NCBI GenBank assembly: GCA_027485405.1
Contig: JAIXRB010000165.1
Coordinates: 1-8,874 of the forward strand
DNA from: Leptospiraceae bacterium
GTDB lineage: Bacteria > Spirochaetota > Leptospiria > Leptospirales > Leptospiraceae
Direction: 5' to 3'
DNA length: 8,874 bases
Every line of letters starts with the position of its first letter. Within the stretch, counting starts at the first letter, position 1. Below the pieces are notes generated by a model that had not been told where the DNA came from, did not search any database, and worked only from the letters and a program-made list of their open reading frames with translations. This document shows, piece after piece, positions 1 through 7,521 of the stretch. The translations under genes were made by a program, and so were the position numbers.

Positions 1-2
1 CT

Positions 3-1544
3 GTCATCGGATTCTTCAGCCTTTTTTTTGTTTTAGATATATCTGGTGGGGCGGCTCTAGCCGGATTTTTGGTAGTATGGGTCTTTTCGGAGAGGGGAAT
101 GAATTTTAGGCTTCTTTTGTTATTTCTCTTAACTCTTTTTGTTTACTTTTACTTTTCTTTGGTTTGGAACGGAGGTTCTTGGGACCGATTGGAAAATTTC
201 CTCTATTTGGCTAGTTTTGGTTTGGCATTTCTCTTCGTTTCCTCTCAGAAAAAAACCAAATTCAAGGATTTGCAAAAGGGAATTTCTCTTTTGGTAGGGG
301 CTCAGGTTCTTTGGCTTGTATTTCATTATACAGTTTCAGGATCCCAAAACCAATCTGGCGAAATTTTACTCAGTGGCGTCCACCTAAGTCAAGTAGGTGC
401 CCTTTCTCTCCTTGGATTCTTGTTTTTGCCCCGAATTCGAAAACCCCAAGATTGGTTTCTAGTGGGAATCCTCTTCTTCTTATTCCTGACAGCTGTTTAT
501 ATCAGTAAGTCAAGGATTTCCCAAATAGCATTTGTTTTGCTACTAATAATGAGAATTTTTCATGGGTTTCGAAACCTTTCCCAACACCCGTTCAGAAAAT
601 TTACTTTCCTACTTCTTTGCCTTAGTACCGGGATTGTTTTTCTTTTTTTGTATTCCAATCCAAAGTCCTTGGATCTTCAATCGTTAGCGGTTCGCTATTC
701 TATTTGGTTTTTCCATATTCAACAAACATGGCTTCATTCTCCTTGGTTTGGCTTTGGGCCTTTGCCTGAGAATGTACTTTACTTTCAACAAAACGCTACT
801 CTAGACCCAGTTTTTTTGCAAAGAATCCGAGATTATTTAGATACCTTCCATTCCTACCCCCAAGCACATAACGTCTTTGTTGAATGGTTTAGTTCTTACG
901 GTCTTGTAGGATTGCTGTTATTGATTTTGGGACTTAGCATTGCCCTAAAAAAACTAAAGTCCAAGTGGTTCTTCCTTGGTTTCTTTGTTTTATTGTTTCA
1001 TGGAAGTTTTGATTTGAATTTACTCGAGCCTCCTATTTTTTATTTCTTGGCCTTGGCTCTGGGTCTGTCCCTTCGGGTGCGAACTCCTAACCTAAAACCC
1101 AGGTTAGTGATTTTGGCTAAGGGGCTTCTACTTTTGGTTTTCAGTGGCTTTCTTCTTTCTTTTGCTAAGACCTTTGCTTTGGAAGACTTAAGATTTTACT
1201 TATCAGACCAATTCGCCTTTGACAATCTCTCGGTCGCGAAATTCAGGAAAGACGCCCCCGTTCAGCATCGGGAATTCAACTGCCAAAAATTTGAACCTTG
1301 GCAGGTAGTTTTGCAGAGCGAAAAATTAACCCAATATCAATTTTTATGTGAATGCAAGCAAAGCCAATGGAAGTCCGACAAAGCGGATTGGAACAAAACA
1401 CTGGCCTATTTGTTTTTTCGATTTCCAAAGAATCCCGAAAACCTAAACCTGATCATTGAATGGTGGGGTTCTGAAAACCCAGGTCTCTTGCTTGATGAGA
1501 CCAAGCATTTAATTTATTTCTTAGATCCCTTACAGATTTTATAA
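3..1544 (+). CDS. O-antigen ligase/polymerase family (Wzy/WaaL-like) membrane protein, 5' end outside the window
   Basis: This is a multi-pass inner-membrane protein of the O-antigen ligase/polymerase superfamily, whose members join lipid-linked glycans to an acceptor or polymerise repeat units on the periplasmic side. About ten hydrophobic segments are visible. The family signature is the large periplasmic loop: an Arg-containing RYSIWFFHIQQTWL stretch leads into GFGP (750-761), then AHNVFVEW (864-887) before a Gly/Leu-rich helix, matching the usual HN-x-F/L-x-E-W pattern. A last helix near 1115-1170 is followed by a soluble tail of roughly 120 residues with three Cys and many Trp. The frame is open to the left edge (base 3), and the residues before the candidate starts read as a transmembrane helix typical of this family's N-terminus, so I treat the gene as 5'-partial. 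Alternatives are TTG at 69, or ATG at 99 preceded by a good purine-rich ribosome site (89-97). The next gene starts 16 bases after the stop. Ligase and polymerase cannot be told apart here. Confidence 0.75.
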   Translation, partial: VIGFFSLFFVLDISGGAALAGFLVVWVFSERGMNFRLLLLFLLTLFVYFYFSLVWNGGSWDRLENFLYLASFGLAFLFVSSQKKTKFKDLQKGISLLVGAQVLWLVFHYTVSGSQNQSGEILLSGVHLSQVGALSLLGFLFLPRIRKPQDWFLVGILFFLFLTAVYISKSRISQIAFVLLLIMRIFHGFRNLSQHPFRKFTFLLLCLSTGIVFLFLYSNPKSLDLQSLAVRYSIWFFHIQQTWLHSPWFGFGPLPENVLYFQQNATLDPVFLQRIRDYLDTFHSYPQAHNVFVEWFSSYGLVGLLLLILGLSIALKKLKSKWFFLGFFVLLFHGSFDLNLLEPPIFYFLALALGLSLRVRTPNLKPRLVILAKGLLLLVFSGFLLSFAKTFALEDLRFYLSDQFAFDNLSVAKFRKDAPVQHREFNCQKFEPWQVVLQSEKLTQYQFLCECKQSQWKSDKADWNKTLAYLFFRFPKNPENLNLIIEWWGSENPGLLLDETKHLIYFLDPLQIL

Positions 1545-1560
1545 GAGTCCATACTAACTG

Positions 1561-3102
1561 ATGAAACCAAAAAGAAAAAAACAGTCCCCCCAACAGCAAG
1601 CAAATTCTCGATTTTCTATTGCCCCAACCAAAAAGATTCTGGTTTTCATCGTTGCCTATAATGCAGAAAAGCACATTGGCAAGGTATTTGATCGCATCCC
1701 TTCTGATTTGTATTCGGATCCAAATGTGGATATTTTAGTCATTGACGATTGTTCCAAAGACAAAACGTCCGAAGTTGCCTTTGCTTGGGTAAAGGAAAAG
1801 GGAGTCAAGAATGTAACGGTCCTCCGTAATGAAGTCAACCAAAGGTATGGTGGGAACCAAAAGCTTGGATATTTGTATGCGATTCGAAACCACTATGATT
1901 TTGTAATCCTCCTGCATGGAGATGGCCAATATGCACCAGAACTCTTACCTCTGTTTATTGAGACCTATCACAAACAAGATGCTGATGTAGTCCTTGGATC
2001 CCGAATGGCACAAAAAGAAGGAGCCAAACAAGGGGGCATGCCCCTGTACAAACGTTTAGGAAATTATATTTTAACAACATTTCAAAATTTCATCACCAAC
2101 CAATCTCTCACAGAATACCATACAGGATATAGAGGCTATTCCATTCGGTTTCTCAAAAGTGTTCCTTTTCAATTAAATACTAACGAATTCCATTTTGATA
2201 CAGATATTCTTTTACAGGCATTTTACGTAAATGCCAGGATTTCGGAGTTTTCCATTCCAACCTTTTATGGTGATGAGGTTTGCCATGTGAACGGCTTCCA
2301 ATACGCCTGGGATGTAGTTGTTTCTACCCTACAGTTTAAGTTTCATAAAATGGGAATGTTTTGTTCGTTAAAATTTCGAAGCTTAGACCAATTCCACTAC
2401 CAGGATAAGACTGGAAATCTCTATACCTCCCACAAGATGGCAATTGAAAAAATTCAAAGCCTGGGTCAGAAAAAGATATTGGATATAGGTTGTGGACCCG
2501 GCTTTGTTTCTTCTAAAATACAAAGCCTTGGCTTTGAGGTAACGGGCTTAGATAAAAATTCCCCTCTACCCAATACCATAAAAAAGTTTATCTCACATGA
2601 TTTTGAAACAGGAGATCTTCCTGTCAATGTGGACGATTACAATGTTCTAATGATGTTAGATGTGATTGAGCACCTAGCAGAACCAGAGGAATTTTTATTG
2701 CATTTGCGAAACTCCTCAGAAACTTCAGATTTCACTTTGCTGTTATCGACGCCCAATGTTGCTTTCATTGCCATTCGATGGAATTTATTCTTTGGACGAT
2801 TTAATTATTCCTCGCGTGGGATTTTAGATATCACTCACAAACGATTGTTTACCAAATCTTCTCTACAAAAGCTCCTTCTTGATTGCGGCTATTCCATCGA
2901 ATCCCTTTCTCCCATCCCAGTGCCTTTTGAAGCAGTGATTCCAAATTCCCTCGGGCGTATTCTGGGATGGATAGCTAAGATCTTTGCCTCGTTGTTTCCG
3001 GGCTTGTTTTCCTTTCAGTTCCTTGTGGTTGCAAAGCCCAAGCCAGGAGTTTTAAGCATTCTAAGAAAGGCCAAATACTATGTGGGAAAAAAAGTCTACT
3101 AG
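1561..3102 (+). CDS. Bifunctional family 2 glycosyltransferase / class I SAM-dependent methyltransferase
   Basis: This 513-residue cytoplasmic protein has two catalytic domains. Residues about 24-265 are a GT-A fold glycosyltransferase of the DPM1/polyprenyl-phosphate-sugar synthase-like type. Visible marks are the FIVAYNAEKHIG start (29-40), the nucleotide-binding VIDDCSKDKTS (60-70), the DXD-equivalent HGDGQ (119-123), GSRM (146-149), HTGYRGYS (187-194) and NEFHFDTDILLQA (208-220). Residues about 303-495 are a Rossmann methyltransferase with SAM motif I LDIGCGPG (307-314), the acidic end of strand 2 at GLD (329-331), LDVIEHL (366-372) and STPN (396-399), as in UbiG-like enzymes. It lacks the C-terminal membrane helices of GtrB or ArnC-type synthases; only a mildly hydrophobic patch lies near 464-490. 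The known family role is sugar transfer, probably to a lipid carrier or growing glycan, with methylation of a sugar or related product; substrates cannot be read from sequence. The ATG start has only a weak upstream AAGAG. The 3' end overlaps the next gene by 23 bases, which supports one operon. Confidence 0.9.
   Translation: MKPKRKKQSPQQQANSRFSIAPTKKILVFIVAYNAEKHIGKVFDRIPSDLYSDPNVDILVIDDCSKDKTSEVAFAWVKEKGVKNVTVLRNEVNQRYGGNQKLGYLYAIRNHYDFVILLHGDGQYAPELLPLFIETYHKQDADVVLGSRMAQKEGAKQGGMPLYKRLGNYILTTFQNFITNQSLTEYHTGYRGYSIRFLKSVPFQLNTNEFHFDTDILLQAFYVNARISEFSIPTFYGDEVCHVNGFQYAWDVVVSTLQFKFHKMGMFCSLKFRSLDQFHYQDKTGNLYTSHKMAIEKIQSLGQKKILDIGCGPGFVSSKIQSLGFEVTGLDKNSPLPNTIKKFISHDFETGDLPVNVDDYNVLMMLDVIEHLAEPEEFLLHLRNSSETSDFTLLLSTPNVAFIAIRWNLFFGRFNYSSRGILDITHKRLFTKSSLQKLLLDCGYSIESLSPIPVPFEAVIPNSLGRILGWIAKIFASLFPGLFSFQFLVVAKPKPGVLSILRKAKYYVGKKVY
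3063..3070 (+). promoter_or_regulatory. Ribosome binding site for the first tandem GT-C gene
   Basis: The purine run AAGAAAGG ends 9 bases before the ATG at 3080. It lies inside the last codons of the upstream glycosyltransferase/methyltransferase gene. It supports the ATG at 3080 as the start, and so a real 23-base gene overlap. Confidence 0.5.
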
Positions 3103-4495
3103 ACTCTTACTTTTTTTAGCTTATGCCGCGTCTTCTTGTTTTTTGTTCTTAAAGCATGAGGTTTGGAGAGATGAAGTAGATGTATGGATGATGGTGCAAA
3201 ATCTCCCCTTTACCCAATGGAGAGATTACTTGCGGCATAGTGGACATCCAGGTTTGTTTCACTTAACATTATATCCCTTGGTGCTTTTGGGTGGCAGTTT
3301 CGTTATCGCTCAATGCTTGAATTTTGCTTATGCGATGATTGGTTCTGGGATTCTTCTAGGAACCCTTGCCGTTCCCTCTTGGTTTGTTGGTCTAGGTCTA
3401 TTTGGAGATTTCTTTCTATATCGGTTTCCAGTTTTTACCAGGAACTATGCCTTAGGCTTTCTTTTTTTATCGATTGTTCTTTGGGGAATTCATTCTTCCC
3501 AAAGAAAAAATCGGATTTTTGCTTACGTAAGTTTGGCGTTACTTGCTCATACTCATATCCTCTTTACTCTTGTGGCAATGGCTTGGGGAGTCTATTTGAT
3601 TAGCGAGTGGGTCTTGCATAAAGAGCTAAGAACTGAGCTATCAGTTGCAATTCTTGCTTTGGTATTGTCGGGATTAGTTGTGCTTTACTTTGTTCTACCG
3701 CCTTCTGATGGTCAGTTCGGATCTGCCTTACAGAATAACCCTTCGGCATGGCGCATTGCACTGACCTATACTTTATTGCCGAGTCTAGCAGGCTGGGAAT
3801 TCTTCTACAAATTTTCTTGGGTTCTTATAATCGCTCTTAGTTTTCTCTTTCGAAAGCATCTTTCTCTATTGCTTTTGTACATTACGGGTACTTTTTTAAT
3901 TTTATTTTTCTTTCGCTTTGTCTACGTCGCTCACCTCCACCACCTTTCTGTTTTGTTTACTCATATCTTTTTTACGTATCTTTTGTATTGGAAAAAAGAG
4001 AAAGAGCACTTCATTCTTTCCTTAGAAAATAAAATTTCCGTGGCTTTGTTCTGTTTTGTCTTTCTAAGCCATATCATTTTCTTTGCTAAAATTGAATCCC
4101 AAGACATTGCAAAATTGTATTCGGGGGCGAGTTCTGTCCTCCCTTTCCTTAAAAGCTGTGGTTGGCAAAAAGGGGACAAGATTGCAGGGCATGGTCCAGA
4201 TGAGTCAAAAACAATTCTGTTTTACGAGGAGAAGGGGGCTCAGTTATATTTCCCAGCTCTCCAAACCTATGGATCTTTTATGCTATGGAATAAGGAATTT
4301 CGAGATTCCTACTTGATTTCCGAACAAGTTTTACTGGAGCGAGTGCAGAAGGAACCTATTCGTTTTCTTGTTTGGAACCAACCTCTACAAAAGAAAGAAT
4401 CTTTGCAACAATGGGAGTCTTGCGGTTTTAATCCACCTAATTCCGTGATAGACCCAGCTGAGTATTTTTATGTTTATCGAAAAATTGAAAAATAA
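3080..4495 (+). CDS. GT-C-like multi-pass membrane glycosyltransferase, first of a tandem paralogous pair
   Basis: This 471-residue integral membrane protein has about ten hydrophobic helices and a C-terminal soluble region (about 340-471). It resembles a widespread, mostly uncharacterised GT-C-like family: HEVWRDE (26-32) after the first helix places an acidic pair in the first outer loop, as in lipid-phosphate-sugar-dependent GT-C enzymes. It is followed by SGHPGLF (54-60), PVFTRNYALGF (117-127), a T-H pair in AHTH (156-159), QNNP (218-221) and YVAHLHHL (282-289). Members are expected to take a sugar from a polyprenyl-phosphate donor on the periplasmic face; the donor and acceptor here are unknown. 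The next gene is a clear paralogue, aligned with a constant 17-residue offset and no gap through at least the first 160 residues. Good upstream purines at 3063-3070 support this ATG. The overlaps of 23 bases (5') and 26 bases (3') suggest translational coupling. Glycosyltransferase activity is inferred from motifs only. Confidence 0.82.
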   Translation: MWEKKSTRLLLFLAYAASSCFLFLKHEVWRDEVDVWMMVQNLPFTQWRDYLRHSGHPGLFHLTLYPLVLLGGSFVIAQCLNFAYAMIGSGILLGTLAVPSWFVGLGLFGDFFLYRFPVFTRNYALGFLFLSIVLWGIHSSQRKNRIFAYVSLALLAHTHILFTLVAMAWGVYLISEWVLHKELRTELSVAILALVLSGLVVLYFVLPPSDGQFGSALQNNPSAWRIALTYTLLPSLAGWEFFYKFSWVLIIALSFLFRKHLSLLLLYITGTFLILFFFRFVYVAHLHHLSVLFTHIFFTYLLYWKKEKEHFILSLENKISVALFCFVFLSHIIFFAKIESQDIAKLYSGASSVLPFLKSCGWQKGDKIAGHGPDESKTILFYEEKGAQLYFPALQTYGSFMLWNKEFRDSYLISEQVLLERVQKEPIRFLVWNQPLQKKESLQQWESCGFNPPNSVIDPAEYFYVYRKIEK

Positions 4496-5933
4496 ACTTT
4501 CTGCCTTTTATTCTAAAGGGAACCAAATTTTACGAATTGGGCAGATTCCATTTTTTATCCTATGGATTCTGGTTTCCTTTCAATTCCTTTTACGCCATGA
4601 GATGTGGAGAGATGAAGTAGAAGGTTGGCTTATGGTATCTCATTTAGATTTTTTCCAGTGGAGGGATTATTTGAGAAATAGCGGCCATCCTTCTTTGTTT
4701 TATCTACTCCTATATCCCATTGCTTTTTTTTCTACCTCTCTTTTTTCTCTGCAACTCTTCAATTTCGCCATTTCCACTTTTGCAACAGGGATTTTTTTCT
4801 TTAGCTTTCGTTTGCCCCTTGTACTACGGTACTTGTTCTTAGCGGGTTCCTTTTTCTTATACCGTTTACCTGTGTTTGCTAGGAACTATTCCTTGGGATT
4901 TCTCCTCCTAACCTTGGGTCTTCTCTGGTTTCAATCTTCCCATAGAATAAAGCGTAGGATCTCTTATGCGTCGCTTCTGCTTTTACCGCAGACCCATACC
5001 TTATTTGTTTTGGCGGCAATCCCCTTCGGAGTATACTTTCTTTTGTCTCTTGTATACACTCGGCGACTTCGCGTCGAACGCTTCTGGTTTTTGTCACTTT
5101 TGATCTTATCTGGTCTAATAGTGTTATATACCATTTTTCCTAAATCAGAAGGGCAGTTTCAAGACAACCTATTCCAGAATAATCCTTTGGTTTGGCGGCA
5201 TGTAGTGCCTTATGCCTTTTTTCCATCCTGGACCAAATCTCAAATTGCCTATGGATTGCTTTGGGCTTTTTGGTTAGCCTTTGCTTATTTACTTCGAAGC
5301 AATAAACCCCTTCTTTCTTTTTATTTAACAGGCGTTTCTTTGTTTTTGTTCTTTTTTCGGTTTCTATACGTAGCCCATTTGCACCATTTGATTGTATTTT
5401 TCCTCTTTTTGCTAGCAGTATGGGAATTGTTCCTCCGACAAACAAAGCTTCCGAAGTTTCATGAAATACTAGTCGTTTTCTTTTTTCTCTCTTCAATTTC
5501 GCAAATCCAATACCTTGCGAAAGAAGATGCCAAAGATTGGAATCAACATTTTTCCAGTTCTTCCTGGGCTGCGGAAGCTCTATTACGTTGTGGTTGGAAA
5601 CCCACTTTTTCAATCGCTACGCACCCCCCTGACGAAACGAAGACTATTCTAGGTTATCTTCCTCCTAGTACGAAGTTTCAATTTCCTGCCCTGAACCGAG
5701 AAGGAACTCATATGCTCTGGGACCAAGAGTTCAAAAAGTCCTATCTTGTTCCCTGGGCAGATATAGAAGACCAAATGGTTGGCAATCCGACTTGGGAGTT
5801 TGTGGTTACCAACGCACCACTTTCTGAAAAAGCATCTACCGTTTACCAGCTTTGCGAAGCACCCCCTGCGAACACCACCATCACAAAGAATGAAATCTTT
5901 TTTCCCTACCGCCGAAAATTCCCCCTCCCTTAG
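4470..5933 (+). CDS. GT-C-like multi-pass membrane glycosyltransferase, second of the tandem pair
   Basis: This 487-residue membrane protein is paralogous to the gene just upstream. The same marks recur in order: HEMWRDE (43-49), WRDYLRNSGHPSLF (64-77), PVFARNYSLGF (134-144), QTHT (174-177), QNNP (236-239) and YVAHLHHL (300-307). The C-terminal soluble part shares LRCGWK (372-377), PDETKTIL (387-394), FPAL (405-408) and MLW-x2-EF (415-421) with its neighbour. The N-terminus carries about 20 extra, basic residues before the first helix. The ATG at 4470 lies inside the preceding gene and has no strong ribosome site, so translation probably depends on ribosomes ending at 4495; a TTG at 4485 is a less likely start. 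The pair may be two sequential transferases with different acceptors, or may act as a heterodimer; the sequence does not decide. It is the last gene of the + strand unit, ending 52 bases from the convergent gene. Confidence 0.82.
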   Translation: MFIEKLKNKLSAFYSKGNQILRIGQIPFFILWILVSFQFLLRHEMWRDEVEGWLMVSHLDFFQWRDYLRNSGHPSLFYLLLYPIAFFSTSLFSLQLFNFAISTFATGIFFFSFRLPLVLRYLFLAGSFFLYRLPVFARNYSLGFLLLTLGLLWFQSSHRIKRRISYASLLLLPQTHTLFVLAAIPFGVYFLLSLVYTRRLRVERFWFLSLLILSGLIVLYTIFPKSEGQFQDNLFQNNPLVWRHVVPYAFFPSWTKSQIAYGLLWAFWLAFAYLLRSNKPLLSFYLTGVSLFLFFFRFLYVAHLHHLIVFFLFLLAVWELFLRQTKLPKFHEILVVFFFLSSISQIQYLAKEDAKDWNQHFSSSSWAAEALLRCGWKPTFSIATHPPDETKTILGYLPPSTKFQFPALNREGTHMLWDQEFKKSYLVPWADIEDQMVGNPTWEFVVTNAPLSEKASTVYQLCEAPPANTTITKNEIFFPYRRKFPLP

Positions 5934-5985
5934 TCTTTCTTGACCCGTTTGTTTCAAGTGAAAGCCTACCAATGGTTATAAACTG
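5934..5985. other. Convergent intergenic gap without a clear terminator
   Basis: This 52-base gap separates the stop codons of two convergent genes. Only short imperfect inverted repeats are visible, such as TTTC/GAAA around 5952-5963. None has a GC-rich stem followed by a T run on either strand, so I see no standard intrinsic terminator. Confidence 0.5.
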
Positions 5986-7521
5986 TTAGTCGGCTTGACT
6001 ACAAAAAGTGTCTATTTTACCCTTCCAAAGAGATTTCGCTTGTGCATTTGGATACCTTTTTAAAAATTCTGTTCGAAGATCATTCCAAGAAAGTAACTGT
6101 TCCCCTTGTTTTTGGGGCAGGCCAGATTCGAGCAAGGGGGATTGCACTAAGCATATGGTCTCTTTTCTGCCTAAAGCAACTAACCAGTTTAAGCCCTCCA
6201 CATCTTGGAGTAAGAGAGATCCATTGTTTAGTATCTCCAACCCACTATGCAAGGCCACTATGCCAGAACTATAGACTTTTAAAGATGGCTCGGGCAATTC
6301 CTTTAGATGCGATTGTACTTCTTTTAAGACCTTAGCTGAAAACGAGGTGATTTTAATCCCTAAAAACACTAATCCCAGGGAATAAAGCACCAAACAAAAA
6401 CAAAAGATGATCTTGGGTTTTAGTTTTCCGAAAAGATTGCTCGGGAAATGCTTGATTTCCTCTTCTAAAGCAAAGCAAAAAGGAAAGATGCAAAGGTTTA
6501 AATATCGAGATCCCCAAGTCCAATGCCCATCATGGGGGGAGAACAACGGAGCCAGAAGTAAGAATCCAAGACTCGCTTCAAACAAACTTTTGGTTTCCAT
6601 ACCCCAATTCTGGGTTCTTTTTCCAAAATAAGCAATCACGGGTAGAAGAAACAATGGAGTCAGTCCTAGAAAGCCTGGTTTCCAGTAATCATTCCATTTT
6701 CCCACAAACCACAAAGCTTGGAAAAGATAGACTTTTTCGCTGAAGCCTTTTTGGAATCCTGTCTGGTCCACCAAATACCGAGGTCCTAAAATATGCCCAT
6801 AGAGATAAGCATTCATACCTAGAAAAACAAGGAAGGTTAGACTAAAGCCGGCTCCTAGTATAAATAATTTTAAATAAAGATTGTTTTCCTTTGAAAAACG
6901 AAACCAAAAGCTAAGCCATAGTAGCGGAAAAAAAAGCACAGTTTCCAAACGATAAAAAGTGGAAATACCTATTAGAATTCCCCCTAGACCTAGAAAAAAC
7001 AAATGATCTCTTTTTTTTAAAGCAAGGCTCGCGCCCAACACTAGAAAAATGACAAAGTATAGATTTTCTGAATATTCTAAAAACAGTAAAGGAACCGAAG
7101 TACAAAAAAAAGCAAAGTAAATTATCCGAAAGGAAAGACCCCAAAGACTCTTCAGATAGTACAAAAAGGCAAGCAAAACCAAAAAAGAGAACACAGGTAA
7201 GGCGGCAAATGGTAAAAACAAACGGAGTCCCATAGTTTGCAAAGAAAAGAAAATTGGAAAGGGTCCCATATGTTTCCCTAAAATTTGAATATGGTACAAT
7301 GGATAGTCTATTGGGAAATATTTGTAATTGGGATCCGAATCCTTTAAAAAGTATAGGTAGTCTTCATTAAACCCCCCATTTTCGTTCAAACTAATTGCCT
7401 GTAGAGCTTTGATTAAAGAATCAGCTCCAAATGAGAAGCCCGGGGGAACCATTTGGAAAAAAAGAACCGCACCGACAACTAACGGTAGCCAGAGTAGGAT
7501 TTGGGAGTTACTAAATTTCAT
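5986..7521 (-). CDS. GT-C-like integral membrane glycosyltransferase (PMT/ArnT-related superfamily)
   Basis: This 511-residue protein has roughly ten to twelve hydrophobic helices and a C-terminal soluble region (about 395-511). Its layout fits bacterial GT-C enzymes. An early outer loop has an acidic residue in FSFGADSLIKALQAISL (29-45), comparable to the catalytic Asp/Glu loop of the superfamily. Then follow EYSENLYF (149-156), STFYRLETVLFFP (187-199, in the place of the usual R-x-E helix start), MNAYLYGHILGPRYL (236-250), and near the end of the membrane part HWTWGSRYLNLCIFPF (333-348), which matches the recurrent W-G-x-R-Y-L pattern of these proteins. It is not closely similar to the tandem pair on the other strand. 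Its ATG overlaps the stop of the acyltransferase gene in ATGA, so the two are very likely translated together. The predicted role is transfer of a sugar from a polyprenyl-phosphate carrier in the periplasm; donor and acceptor are unknown. A non-enzymatic membrane protein cannot be excluded. Confidence 0.75.
   Translation of the reverse strand: MKFSNSQILLWLPLVVGAVLFFQMVPPGFSFGADSLIKALQAISLNENGGFNEDYLYFLKDSDPNYKYFPIDYPLYHIQILGKHMGPFPIFFSLQTMGLRLFLPFAALPVFSFLVLLAFLYYLKSLWGLSFRIIYFAFFCTSVPLLFLEYSENLYFVIFLVLGASLALKKRDHLFFLGLGGILIGISTFYRLETVLFFPLLWLSFWFRFSKENNLYLKLFILGAGFSLTFLVFLGMNAYLYGHILGPRYLVDQTGFQKGFSEKVYLFQALWFVGKWNDYWKPGFLGLTPLFLLPVIAYFGKRTQNWGMETKSLFEASLGFLLLAPLFSPHDGHWTWGSRYLNLCIFPFCFALEEEIKHFPSNLFGKLKPKIIFCFCLVLYSLGLVFLGIKITSFSAKVLKEVQSHLKELPEPSLKVYSSGIVALHSGLEILNNGSLLLQDVEGLNWLVALGRKETICLVQSPLLESGLPQKQGEQLLSWNDLRTEFLKRYPNAQAKSLWKGKIDTFCSQAD

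Noticed and set aside
3313..3603. A 96-codon + strand open frame inside the first tandem GT-C gene.
   Set aside because: It is an out-of-frame reading of a conserved membrane region; the main frame carries the family motifs and matches the paralogue.
5140..5613. A 157-codon open frame on the - strand inside the second tandem GT-C gene.
   Set aside because: It lies fully antisense to a gene with strong motif and paralogue support. Its translation is basic and low in recognisable structure, as expected of a shadow of a Phe/Leu-rich gene.
5649..5972. A 107-codon open frame on the - strand over the 3' end of the second tandem GT-C gene, reaching into the convergent gap.
   Set aside because: It is mostly antisense to a conserved C-terminal region and has no recognisable domain, so it is judged a shadow.
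5987..6001. A small inverted repeat TAGTC-GGCTT-GACTA at the end of the - strand GT-C gene, considered as a terminator.
   Set aside because: The stem is only five pairs, it lies inside the last codons, and no T run follows on either strand.
6008..6335. Two overlapping + strand open frames of 88 and 97 codons opposite the end of the - strand GT-C gene.
   Set aside because: They are antisense to a well-supported gene, have unremarkable composition and no motif.
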